Shown: positions 24,230 to 35,051 of the stretch, piece by piece
Layout: every line of letters begins with the position of its first letter
Position numbering within the stretch: the first letter of the stretch is position 1
DNA from: Astragalus membranaceus
Taxonomy: Eukaryota > Streptophyta > Magnoliopsida > Fabales > Fabaceae
Assembly: GCA_039519185.1 (NCBI GenBank)
Contig: CM076846.1
Location: forward strand, 130,964,851 to 131,028,850
Direction of reading: 5' to 3'
DNA length: 64,000 nucleotides
Program-made: the position numbers and the translations under genes
Notes under the pieces: generated by a model
What the model saw: only the letters and a program-made list of their open reading frames with translations
The model's database searches: none
Told to the model about the DNA's origin: nothing

Positions 24230-26360
24230 CTGTGGTAAACAACAACAGAAGGGTGAGTCTCAACTACATAATAAAGATTATAATAAGAAGTATATTACGT
24301 CATAGCATCACACTCACACAGTAGCATAGTCCATACAATCACCAACTAGCATGCTTATCATGAGGATGTATGCAATACAGTTATGCATGTGGTACCATTT
24401 TCCCAGACCGCAGCCTTATCATCATAATATCAACTCAGACCGCAGCCTTACCATTTCAATTTAGAACTCAGACCGCAGCCTTATTATCATAATTAACAAC
24501 TCAGACCGCAGCCTTATGTATGCATGAGAATCCATGACAAAACCACAATCATAATTATTAACAACACGGTCCATGTATCCTATATCACATCTTTAATTAA
24601 TCTTAGTTTTAGCCCCCATGGCCTCATCATCAACCAACTCATTATTTTCTCCTCACAATCACGTCCCTAGGACTAGGATAACACTTAGGGACCAATCTGG
24701 CACCATTAGACCCGAAACTCGAACACAAGTCATGGGCGCCCCACTTGGCGCCCTGGGCGGCCACACTTGGCGCCCCATACAACACCCAAACGCACAAACA
24801 TAGTAGACCACCTTAAAAATTGAAACCGCTCTAGCCAAAATGTTCAAAATGGGATTTGGTCACGTGAATACAGAATTTGGCTAGGGAAAATATGTTCAGA
24901 ACATGATGTGTGCACAAGGCACCCCTAAAACAAGTCAAAATGATGCCCAATAGGACAACTTTCAAACCACAAGTGCAAATCTGGAAATTCTTTAGCCAAA
25001 ATACTTAAAATATGATTTGGTCAGGTGAATACAAAGTTTGGCTCGGTAAAATATGCTCAGAACATGATGTGTGCACAAGGCACCCCTAAAACAAGTCAAA
25101 ATGATGCCCAATAGGACAACTTTCAAACCACAAGTGCAAATCTGGAAATTCTTTAGCCAAAATACTTAAAATATGAGTTGGTCAGGTGAATACAAAGTTT
25201 GGCTCGGTAAAATATGCTCAGAACATGATGTGTGCACAAGGCACCCCTAAAACAAGCCAAAATGATGCCCAATAGGACAACTTTCAAAACCACAAGTGCA
25301 AATCCAGAAATTCTTTAGCCAAAGTGTTTTAAATAACATTTGGTCAGGTCAATACAAAGTTTGGCTCGGTAAAATATGCTCAGAAAATGATGTGTGCACA
25401 AGGCACCCCTAAAACAAGCCAAAATGATGCCCAACCGGACAATTTCAAAACCACAAGTGCAAATCCAGAAATTCTTTAGCCAAAGTGTTTTAAATAACAT
25501 TTGGTCAGGTCAATACAAAGTTTGGCTCGGTAAAATATGCTCAGAAAATGATGTGTGCACAAGGCACCCCTAAAACAAGCCAAAATGATGCCCAACCGGA
25601 CAATTTCAAAACCACAAGTGCAAATCCAGAAATTCTTTAGCCAAAGTGTTTTAAATAACATTTGGTCAGGTCAATACAAAGTTTGGCTCGGTAAAATATG
25701 CTCAGAAAATGATGTGTGCACAAGGCACCCCTAAAACAAGCCAAAATGATGCCCAACCGGACAATTTCAAAACCACAAGTGCAAATCCAGAAATTCTTTA
25801 GCCAAAGTGTTTTAAATAACATTTGGTCAGGTCAATACAAAGTTTGGCTCGGTAAAATATGCTCAGAAAATGAGTTTACCCAAAAAAACATGATTTATGC
25901 GCCTTGCCTAAGCATAGACAGCAACCTGGCGCCACCCCAGACGCCACAGGCAGCAACATAGGCGCCCTGCCCAGAACACAGACACGCCCAGCAACAGAAA
26001 AACAGCGCCCAGGGCGCCAAGTCCCCCCCCCAGCCACTAGCGCCCAGGCGCCCCAACACAACCAAAACACCAAAAATTATTAATCATTTTTCTAAACCCA
26101 ATCACCATAACATTCACAATTACATTGTGCTCATACCAACAACATTCAATCTCATATATATATATATTAGGAACACATCAAGGCACAAAATCAACACATG
26201 AAATCCAAACCTTAGCATAGGGAAAATCGAATTAACCGCAACAATTATCAAATTCAACTAACCTAAACAATTCTAACAATCAACAAGTAGTGTCAAGTGG
26301 GATCCTATGGTTTACATACAACCTATTATATTCTCTATTATAGAGTGAGACTCCCCTAAC
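24230..26360 (-). other. Possible intron in the left F LTR
   Basis: Sense donor AAG/GTTAGGGG at 26360; acceptor with the pyrimidine tract CTTCTGTTGTTGTTTACC before CAG at 24230. It encloses the 161-bp array. Confidence 0.38.
24829..25875 (-). repeat. 161-bp tandem array in the left F LTR
   Basis: Six full units plus a partial one. TGATGTGTGCACAAGGCACC recurs at about 24903, 25065, 25226, 25388, 25549 and 25710. The last three units are nearly identical and the first ones diverge more, so growth was recent at the right side. The three identical 61-aa open frames here only reflect the repeat. Confidence 0.93.
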
Positions 26361-27098
26361 CTTGAATATGCCGGAATTAGAGTTTTTTCCACCGAAGCAC
26401 CGACAACCACCACAACAACGAATCCTCTCCTTCTTCTTTCCTCTATCACGAACGCGTCCTCTTTCTCTATTCCTTGGACCATTCGCGAATTGATCAAAAT
26501 TAGGAAGGGTTAGGGAAATTCGAAACCTAAGCACTTGATAGAGAAAGGAAATCGAATCATAAAAGGCTAGGAACCCTTACCTAGGATCAAGATGCACAAA
26601 CCCTAACTCCAAGCTTGAAGTCGCTCCTTCCTTCTCTTCCCCTCTCCTTCGACTTTCTTTCTCCTCTTCTCTCCTTCGACTCACTTGCTCACTTTTGGCA
26701 CAATTGGGGCGCAACCTAGACCCCTAGCGCCTAAGGAGCGCCTAAGCCAACGGGCTTGGGCTTCTTGGGCCGTTACTTGCAATACCGGTATTATTGATAC
26801 CACTCCCTTTTCTTTTTTTTTTTAATTAAACATCATCCTATTGCTTTATTATAACTATTCTACGAAATACCTAAGTAATTTAATTTAATAACTACTTAGT
26901 TATTTTGGGGCGTTACAACTCTCCCCCACTTAGAACATTTTCGTCCTCGAAAATTTAGCCAAGCTCACGAAGCACTACCAAATCTCTTCCCCATCTCTAA
27001 CCGTCCTCTCCCATAATCTATCGCATACTTGGCAGCAGACTAAACACCCTTCCACTCACAAACTATAACCATCTAGACGACTAGCACTATCCACCTTG

Positions 27099-27174
27099 CT
27101 GATCATTATTTCCTTGATTACCGGCGGTAAGTGATTGGGCGGCCGTCCCTCCTACTTGTTCAGCCAGGTAACTC
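27099..27174 (-). other. Conserved internal block in F
   Basis: Contains TTACCGGCGGTAAGTG, then GGGCGGCCGTCCC, then TTCAGCCAGGTAACT. Nearly the same block is at 42727-42802 (G), 61836-61912 (E) and 56538-56614 (D). The first two words are near-palindromes. Function unknown. Confidence 0.75.
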
Positions 27175-27388
27175 CAGAAATAATAACCAGACTCATCACC
27201 TCCCAAAACTCACCGACTTACTACGACAATTAACCCTAGACATGGTTATGCTCTAACCAGTTTATACTCGAGATTACATCTAACCCCTTCGACGGCAGCA
27301 AGTAAGATTCACCACAGGGTCTCTGTCGAAAATCGACAAGGGACACTGAGGACACAACACACAAAGCAAGACTCGGACCCAACGATAT

Positions 27389-27463
27389 CGTATCAGCCTC
27401 TCACAGGCTAGATACGACTCAAACTGAAAGGTATTATATCAGCCTCTCACAGGCTAGATATAA
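27389..27463. other. Two adjacent hairpins in F
   Basis: 27389-27416 and 27434-27463 share the loop region AGCCTCTCACAGGCT but have different outer stems: CGTATC with GATACG, and TTATATC with GATATAA. The paired changes keep both stems intact. The second is extended by CTGAAA and TTTCAG. Confidence 0.7.
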
Positions 27464-30142
27464 TTTCAGACTCTAGAATTCCATATGACAACACGCACAA
27501 CCACATATCACAACCACAATCATAGTGCAGTCAAAACATCAAACAAGCACCATTCTCACTTGTCACAGGTTAGGTAGCTCATCACAATGATATCAAAGCA
27601 TAGTCATACACCACATATTATAAAGAAGATAGTAACAAGGACACACATGGTTTACCTGCACTTTTGGTTATTCGAATCCAAACAATTCTTTATACTCTTA
27701 AGTTCGTCAATAGTAATCATTTCTCGTTCAAATAGTAAAGCATCAAAGTATCAACATAAGGTTTATTACTAACTCTAGTCCTCTTGCATTCTCTTTTAAT
27801 GTAGCATACAATATTTCCGAACATAAAATGTTACACTACTTGTTGGCTCTTTTACTCATTCCTCAGTGCAGCGACATTATTTTATATTCATAATTCAAGT
27901 CTGAGACACGACAAGCACCCCAAAACAATTCAATTTAAACGATCTCTACAAAAATAATAATATTTAATCACACATGAAGATCATACCAGCATATCACATA
28001 GGGTACTCAATTTACACCATAAACTTGGGAGTTCAATAAAAGCAAACGTGTAAGAACAATATCTACAATAATACCAACATGCATTCATTTCTTAACATGC
28101 ATCCCATATTTAACTCATTAAACCACACAACACAATTGGCACAACTGCGAAATAATCTAATAGGAATTCGTGTGTTAAAAATAAGTTTGATGCCAATATC
28201 GTATCCAATCATAAAATTTGTTTATTAGGGTTTCACAAACAATCTCATAACTCACTTCATTTTCAACTTACAAAACCACATAACACAATTAAAGAGGTAC
28301 CAACCAGAATCAGTCAATAAAATCAGTTGTAAACAATTAGAGTTCGCAAATAGTTTTTAAGCATGCATTGGTTCTAGTCACCTCTACAATCATATCTTAT
28401 AATTTTCAATGAAACATAATTCCACCAATTTCAACACCAGACATTTACATCCATTTTAAATATGTACAAAAGGGAAGTAACTAGACTCGCTTAGGTTACA
28501 AAAAGGCAGAGGAAAACGAAGTCCAAACACTTAACACCTAATGATTCTAACACTTAACACCAAGTAGTTATACTAAGCCTTGTAGAAAGGAAGGTAGGAT
28601 ACTTACCACTACGACATTGATCAATTACACCTTGTCAACTATAATTAAAACACGAGTACAAACGTCATTTTAAATTTTAGGAACTCGGCACTTCAAGTTA
28701 TTACGAAAACAGCACGTTTTTCAGCATAAGAAAAAAAAATAGCGCTTCATTTTCATAAAACCGCACCACACTTATTTCGTAAAACAACAACTCATTCTAT
28801 AAAAAAAATAAACCGTAATATAGCAACTCGTTTAGTTGGCAAATAGCAATACTTTAAATTGCCAAGACAACAACTAATACATTTTTCGAAAATTGAACAC
28901 CTTCCAAGCCAGCAGGAAATCAAGACCAAGTCCCGTGACATTAGTCACTAATCACCAAAACAATAATGACAATCCTTTAGAGTAAGTGATAATTATCTAC
29001 ATAGTTCAGCATGGAAAAAAAATAGTTCAACTCATGGAACAGCAGTCAAGGCATTAAAACAGCTAGAAGGGCCAACCCATGGAGACAACAATTCACAGCT
29101 AAAGGCACATATACGAAAAGGCACAATCACACCATGCACCAAAATACCCGGGATGACAACGACATAACTATAACCCATTTTTAAAATCATTTCACGTAGC
29201 TTGTAGAAATAGGAGAAAACGACAGTTGTGGTATTCAACCAAAAATTTTATCATTTGCGGCAGTCAAGGATGCTAACATCGAAACATAATTGGCACGACC
29301 AGTTCACAAGGCACTTAGCGTGAAGCATCATCGTGCAGTCAAAATCATGCTATAGTAAAACTTTATACACTTTCAATGTCCATTTTTTTTAAAATAATTT
29401 TCCAATGCCAAAATCAGTATCCAACCATAAAGCTACTTAACAGTCATTCAAAAACAGTTTCAGAAATCCCCTTACTTTTTAAATTCTCATGACGCAATTC
29501 AAGAAGTAACGACCAAAAGATTTGTCATAAAACCCAAGCATGCAAGATCACACTTTGAGGAAATCAGGCAGGTTAAAATAGTAGTGCAATGAGGTAGTTC
29601 TCAGCTAAAATCGTTATATCAAGTTGCAACTTCCGAAATAATTGAGGACCAAAATGGTAGCACTAGAATGAAAACGTTTTCACTTGTAGGGATTAAAACA
29701 CCACGGCAGTTATTGGCAATAACTTGATTTGGACAAAACAACATAGGAGAGTAACATGCAACAAGGTAAACTGCCAATAGCATACAGGCACAGCAGACGC
29801 ACGTAACGAGGCCAGACAAACAGCATAGGATGCAATTACCATTTTAAAACGCATCAAGTTTATTTACACTCGAGGGGCAACCAAACTCAGGATGGGGAGC
29901 ATGTAATATTATACCTTACAAATACATGAGCATGCGAATAAATGTCAAATTAACATCTAACAACAAACAGCAATTACTTTGAATATGATGCGGGATACGC
30001 CGAGCTCAATACCAACCAAAACTCATGTGAGTACTTAAACAATAGAGCATACCATGTAGAAACACGCAGTAAGGAGGTCAACAATAAGGACTACAATAAA
30101 CAAACACAATTCATACACCGAAAGCACAATAAGGCACACAGC

Positions 30143-30169
30143 ACTAGTAGGGGCATCTCCCCCACTAGT
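30143..30169 (-). other. G-rich hairpin next to the primer site of F
   Basis: ACTAGT, GGGG, short loop, CCCC, ACTAGT: two nested inverted repeats. The same hairpin occurs in G (44649-44675), weaker in D (58702-58725), and inside the gag coding sequence of B (38666-38690). It is a candidate RNA packaging or dimerisation signal, by inference. Confidence 0.55.
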
Positions 30170-30290
30170 TCACTTAACAATGGAAACTTTTGGAGTACCT
30201 GCAACATAAACCATGGTCAGCTCTGAAAGACAACAGTTGGTCACTATCTGACACAACGACTCGACGACTTGGCCGGACGGACCAACCATT

Positions 30291-30302
30291 GCTCTGATAC
30301 CA
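30291..30302 (-). other. Primer-binding site of F (initiator tRNA-Met)
   Basis: Minus strand TGGTATCAGAGC, 4 bases from the LTR at 30307. Confidence 0.9.
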
Positions 30303-30703
30303 CTAATGTAACACCCCATTCTACCCGGCTATTTATTATAGAGATCAGAGTTTCAAAATTTCTTTTCGAATGGAATGCTACACATAAGCTTAATTTAACA
30401 ACGGTCAAATCGGTGTAAGCCTTCGTTACACATTTATAATACGCAACACCATTAAATAATTTAGGGTACACGTGACTTCACCAATAAAATCCACACATTG
30501 CAATTTAGATGACTCGCAGCGGAAAAATAACACAATCTCCAAAATACGCCGAACAACAGGCTCATCAAAAATCATCAACTCAAAGCATATAAAATTCAAC
30601 GACAAATGAATAACATTAAAATCCCTAATCCAACCCCCTAGGTGTCACGTATCAGAGCAGACAGACTCGGGAGTGAAAGGAGTAGGCCTTCACTCAGGAC
30701 TAC

Positions 30704-32847
30704 CTGAGGTAAACAACAACAGAAGGGTGAGTCTCAACTACATAATAAAGATTATAATAAGAAGTATATTACGTCATAGCATCACACTCACACAGTCACA
30801 CAGTAGCATAGTCCATACAATCACCAACTAGCATGCTTATCATGAGGATGTATGCAATACAGTTATGCATGTGGTACCATTTTCCCAGACCGCAGCCTTA
30901 TCATCATAATATCAACTCAGACCGCAGCCTTACCATTTCAATTTAGAACTCAGACCGCAGCCTTATTATCATAATTAACAACTCAGACCGCAGCCTTATG
31001 TATGCATGAGAATCCATGACAAAACCACAATCATAATTATTAACAACACGGTCCATGTATCCTATATCACATCTTTAATTAATCTTAGTTTTAGCCCCCA
31101 TGGCCTCATCATCAACCAACTCATTATTTTCTCCTCACAATCACGTCCCTAGGACTAGGATAACACTTAGGGACCAATCTGGCACCATTAGACCCGAAAC
31201 TCGAACACAAGTCATGGGCGCCCCACTTGGCGCCCTGGGCGGCCACACTTGGCGCCCCATACAACACCCAAACGCACAAACATAGTAGACTACCTTAAAA
31301 ATTGAAACCGCTCTAGCCAAAATGTTCAAAATGGGATTTGGTCACGTGAATACAGAATTTGGCTAGGGAAAATATGTTCAGAACATGATGTGTGCACAAG
31401 GCACCCCTAAAACAAGTCAAAATGATGCCCAATAGGACAACTTTCAAACCACAAGTGCAAATCTGGAAATTCTTTAGCCAAAATACTTAAAATATGATTT
31501 GGTCAGGTGAATACAAAGTTTGGCTCGGTAAAATATGCTCAGAACATGATGTGTGCACAAGGCACCCCTAAAACAAGTCAAAATGATGCCCAATTGGACA
31601 ACTTTCAAACCACAAGTGTAAATCTGGAAATTCTTTAGCCGAAATACTTAAAATATGATTTGGTCAGGTGAATACAAAGTTTGGCTCGGTAAAATATGCT
31701 CAGAACATGATGTGTGCACAAGGCACCCCTAAAACAAGCCAAAATGATGCCCAATAGGACAACTTTCAAAACCACAAGTGCAAATCCAGAAATTCTTTAG
31801 CCAAAGTGTTTTAAATAACATTTGGTCAGGTCAATACAAAGTTTGGCTCGGTAAAATATGCTCAGAAAATGATGTGTGCACAAGGCACCCCTAAAACAAG
31901 CCAAAATGATGCCCAACCGGACAATTTCAAAACCACAAGTGCAAATCCAGAAATTCTTTAGCCAAAGTGTTTTAAATAACATTTGGTCAGGTCAATACAA
32001 AGTTTGGCTCGGTAAAATATGCTCAGAAAATGATGTGTGCACAAGGCACCCCTAAAACAAGCCAAAATGATGCCCAACCGGACAATTTCAAAACCACAAG
32101 TGCAAATCCAGAAATTCTTTAGCCAAAGTGTTTTAAATAACATTTGGTCAGGTCAATACAAAGTTTGGCTCGGTAAAATATGCTCAGAAAATGATGTGTG
32201 CACAAGGCACCCCTAAAACAAGCCAAAATGATGCCCAACCGGACAATTTCAAAACCACAAGTGCAAATCCAGAAATTCTTTAGCCAAAGTGTTTTAAATA
32301 ACATTTGGTCAGGTCAATACAAAGTTTGGCTCGGTAAAATATGCTCAGAAAATGAGTTTACCCAAAAAAACATGATTTATGCGCCTTGCCTAAGCATAGA
32401 CAGCAACCTGGCGCCACCCCAGACGCCACAGGCAGCAACATAGGCGCCCTGCCCAGAACACAGACACGCCCAGCAACAGAAAAACAGCGCCCAGGGCGCC
32501 AAGTCCCCCCCCCCCCCCAGCCACTAGCGCCCAGGCGCCCCAACACAACCAAAACACCAAAAATTATTAATCATTTTTCTAAACCCAATCACCATAACAT
32601 TCACAATTACATTGTGCTCATACCAACAACATTCAATCTCGTATATATATATATTAGGAACACATCAAGGCACAAAATCAACACATGAAATCCAAACCTT
32701 AGCATAGGGAAAATCGAATTAACCGCAACAATTATCAAATTCAACTAACCTAAACAATTCTAACAATCAACAAGTAGTGTCAAGTGGGATCCTATGGTTT
32801 ACATACAACCTATTATATTCTCTATTATAGAGTGAGACTCCCCTAAC
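30704..32847 (-). other. Possible intron in the right F LTR
   Basis: Donor AAG/GTTAGGGG at 32847 and acceptor TTTACCTCAG at 30704. The acceptor differs from the left LTR only at the base before CAG. Confidence 0.38.
31311..32350 (-). repeat. 161-bp tandem array in the right F LTR
   Basis: Same organisation as at 24829-25875, with matching unit number and order. This supports array growth before this insertion. Confidence 0.92.
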
Positions 32848-34865
32848 CTTGAATATGCCGGAATTAGAGTTTTTTCCACCGAAGCACCGACAACCACCAC
32901 AACAACGAATCCTCTCCTTCTTCTTTCCTCTATCACGAACGCGTCCTCTTTCTCTATTCCTTGGACCATTCGCGAATTGATCAAAATTAGGAAGGGTTAG
33001 GGAAATTCGAAACCTAAGCACTTGATAGAGAAAGGAAATCGAATCATAAAAGGCTAGGAACCCTTACCTAGGATCAAGATGCACAAACCCTAACTCCAAG
33101 CTTGAAGTCGCTCCTTCCTTCTCTTCCCCTCTCCTTCGACTTTCTTTCTCCTCTTCTCTCCTTCGACTCACTTGCTCACTTTTGGCACAATTGGGGCGCA
33201 ACCTAGACCCCTAGCGCCTAAGGAGCGCCTAAGCCAACGGGCTTGGGCTTCTTGGGCCGTTACTTGCAATACCGGTATTATTGATACCACTCCCTTTTCT
33301 TTTTTTTTTTAATTAAACATCATCCTATTGCTTTATTATAACTATTCTACGAAATACCTAAGTAATTTAATTTAATAACTACTTAGTTATTTTGGGGCGT
33401 TACAGGCCTTAACATCACTTAGCCACTCAGGCCCCAAATGTCACTTACACATAAACATCATTCAACTCAAACATTAGCCACTGAGGGCAAAAACGTCATT
33501 TGACTAACCACCAAGGGCATCCTCGTCATTTACACATCATTATCATTAACTTTGGCCACTAGGGCAAAACAGTCATTTGACTAGCCACCAAGGGCATCCT
33601 CGTCATTTACACATCATTATCATTAACTTTGGCCACTAGGGGCAAAACAGTCATTTTGACACTACCGTGTTAAAACTGTTGTTTATACACCAAAAGGGAT
33701 TTTTAAAGAGTTCCACGTCATTTTTCAATGTCACTGGGACGATCACCGGGGACAGCCATTTGGGCGCCCACAAACAATCAGAAAATAACAATTTTTCATC
33801 TTAAAAATTAGACCCATAGATGGACAACGTAAAAAGCTTCACGACACTTTTTGAATTGTTCAAAACAGACGTCTGAGTCAAAAGTTATGATAAAAACAAT
33901 TTTGGAAAAATCAGGCAACATCCAGGGAACAGGCGCCTTAGGCGCCCAGGCAACCAGGCAACACGGGCACTGGCGCCCAGCGCCCAGGCGCGCAACAACG
34001 CAACACAACCCAGCGCCACAGGCGCTCAGCGCCCAGGCGCGCACAACGCACGCACAACACAGACACGGGCGCCTAGCGACGCGCAGCACAACACAACACA
34101 GGCGCCCAGCGCCCAGGACAGGCACTCAGCGCCCAGGAAACTGCAACAACGCCCAGAATTTCTGTTCAACCCTTTTTAACACAAAAATTGGTTTTTCTTA
34201 ACAATTCGAAAGCATAAAAACTCCAATTTTCCAGCAAACAAAAATGCATCTAATTGTTTTCGAAAATAACCAAACTCAATTATACCCAAAGATTCGATTG
34301 AAAAACATCACCAATAATCATCTTGGCACCCTAGGCGCCCAAACCACAACCCCTATGCGACCTCACCTCAAACAAGCCATACACATGGATCACAATTTTG
34401 GAATTCTCAACATATGCGCATATCACCACTCATAAGACAATTTCATATATCACACCACACCATGAATCAAATTCGCAACAACATTATAATGAACCTATAT
34501 GGAAGTTTACATTCAAGAACATCAAGAAACGCAAAAGAATCATCAAGAACATCACGAAATCTAGCATGAACCTTAGATCTAGGACCTATCATAGAATGTA
34601 TTAGATAGAGTGATAGAGCTCCCCTAACCTTTTCAAGAAGAAATCGATGCCTAGGATGCAGTCACCTACAGATCCACAGCAACAACGGAGATCCCCTCTT
34701 CTTTGCTCTTCGAATTCCTCTCCTCCTTCTTCTCTTGGCCGCCTCCTTCCTCTCTCTCTATCTCACGCTCTTTTCTTTCTTTCTTGCTTTCTCTTCTGAT
34801 TTCGCGAATTGGCCACCAACCCTAGACCCCAACTAAACTAACCCTTCGCATATGACAAGAATAAC

Positions 34866-34890
34866 GGGCTTGGGCTTCTCACTTAGGCCC
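34866..34890 (-). promoter_or_regulatory. Site-II-like promoter motif in the left B LTR
   Basis: GGGCTTGGGCTT followed by TTAGGCCCAAG, a repeated TGGGC(C/T) word in both orientations. Such motifs bind TCP factors in plant promoters. Equivalent clusters lie in F (26752), G (42458), E (61581) and D (56246), about 110-190 bp from the sense start of the LTR. Confidence 0.45.
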
Positions 34891-35037
34891 AAGTCCATTT
34901 GGTTTGGCACCTCCATTTTCTAATCCTTCCTACGCATATTAACATAAATTCAATTAATTAAATTACATCAAATAATTTAATTTAAATCCCCAATTACTTA
35001 ATTAAATAAATTAATTAAATAATTTTAGGGTGTTACA

Positions 35038-35051
35038 ACTCTCCCCCACTT
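35038..35051 (-). other. Polypurine tract of B
   Basis: Inverse of AAGTGGGGGAGAGT next to the 3' LTR. It almost touches the gag-pol stop codon at 35050-35052, so coding runs right up to the primer. Confidence 0.85.

Larger units (their letters stand above)
23833..26917 (-). repeat. 3' LTR of F, 3085 bp
   Basis: TGTAACACCCCATTC to GGGGCGTTACA. It contains CAGACCGCAGCCTTA repeats (24405-24515), a 161-bp tandem array, GGCGCC-rich segments (24735-24775, 25925-26055), a donor-like GTTAGGGG at 26360, and a site-II-like TGGGC cluster near 26752. Confidence 0.93.
26918..30306 (-). other. Internal region of F, no gene; relics and conserved blocks
   Basis: Starts with the polypurine tract (26918-26931, inverse AAGTGGGGGAGAGT). 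Next is a block shared with D, E and G (27099-27174). Then 27190-27360 resembles the protease region of B (38085-38245): both carry a CGACTT...CTACGACA word and later ATCGACA(A/C)GGGACAC. Two hairpins follow (27389-27463). From about 27500 to 30130 it is AT-rich and I see nothing identifiable. It ends with a G-rich hairpin (30143-30169) and the primer site. Confidence 0.7.
23833..33404 (-). mobile_element. Element F: non-coding (LARD-like) LTR retrotransposon, complete
   Basis: Perfect 5-bp duplication GGCCT (23828-23832, 33405-33409). LTRs 23833-26917 and 30307-33404 are about 3.1 kb each and differ at few places. The inside, 26918-30306, is 3.4 kb with no usable gene. It has a tRNA-Met primer site and polypurine tract like B's. 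Movement would need proteins from another element, with a B relative the natural candidate. The near-identical LTRs show recent insertion. Confidence 0.95.
30307..33404 (-). repeat. 5' LTR of F, 3098 bp
   Basis: Near-identical partner of 23833-26917. Visible differences are a short CACACAGT duplication near 30793, a longer C run near 32505 and scattered single bases. The 161-bp array has six full units here too (about 31386 to 32192). Confidence 0.93.
23349..34628 (-). other. Possible intron in the left B LTR (contains element F)
   Basis: Donor AAG/GTTAGGGG at 34628 and acceptor GTAACGTGCAG/G at 23349 in sense. About 1.7 kb without F. The same sites occur in the right LTR. Confidence 0.33.
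22973..35037 (-). repeat. 3' LTR of B, split by element F
   Basis: TGTAACACCCCTTTC to TAGGGTGTTACA, about 2.49 kb after removing F and one duplication copy. It contains repeats of CACTTAGCCACTCAGGCC, 60-80 bp units around GCCACTAGGGCAAAACAGTC (33480-33660), a GGCGCC island (33930-34140), and a TGGGCTTGGGCTT motif at 34866. Confidence 0.9.

Noticed and set aside
24405..24515. Regular repeats with spacers that resemble a CRISPR array (also 11655-12095)
   Set aside because: Plant LTR context, uneven spacers, no cas genes. These are LTR tandem repeats.
25315..25822. Three identical 61-aa open frames, repeated again at 31797-32304
   Set aside because: They are the 161-bp tandem repeat read in a frame that happens to lack stops near its join. 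No start context or conserved protein feature.
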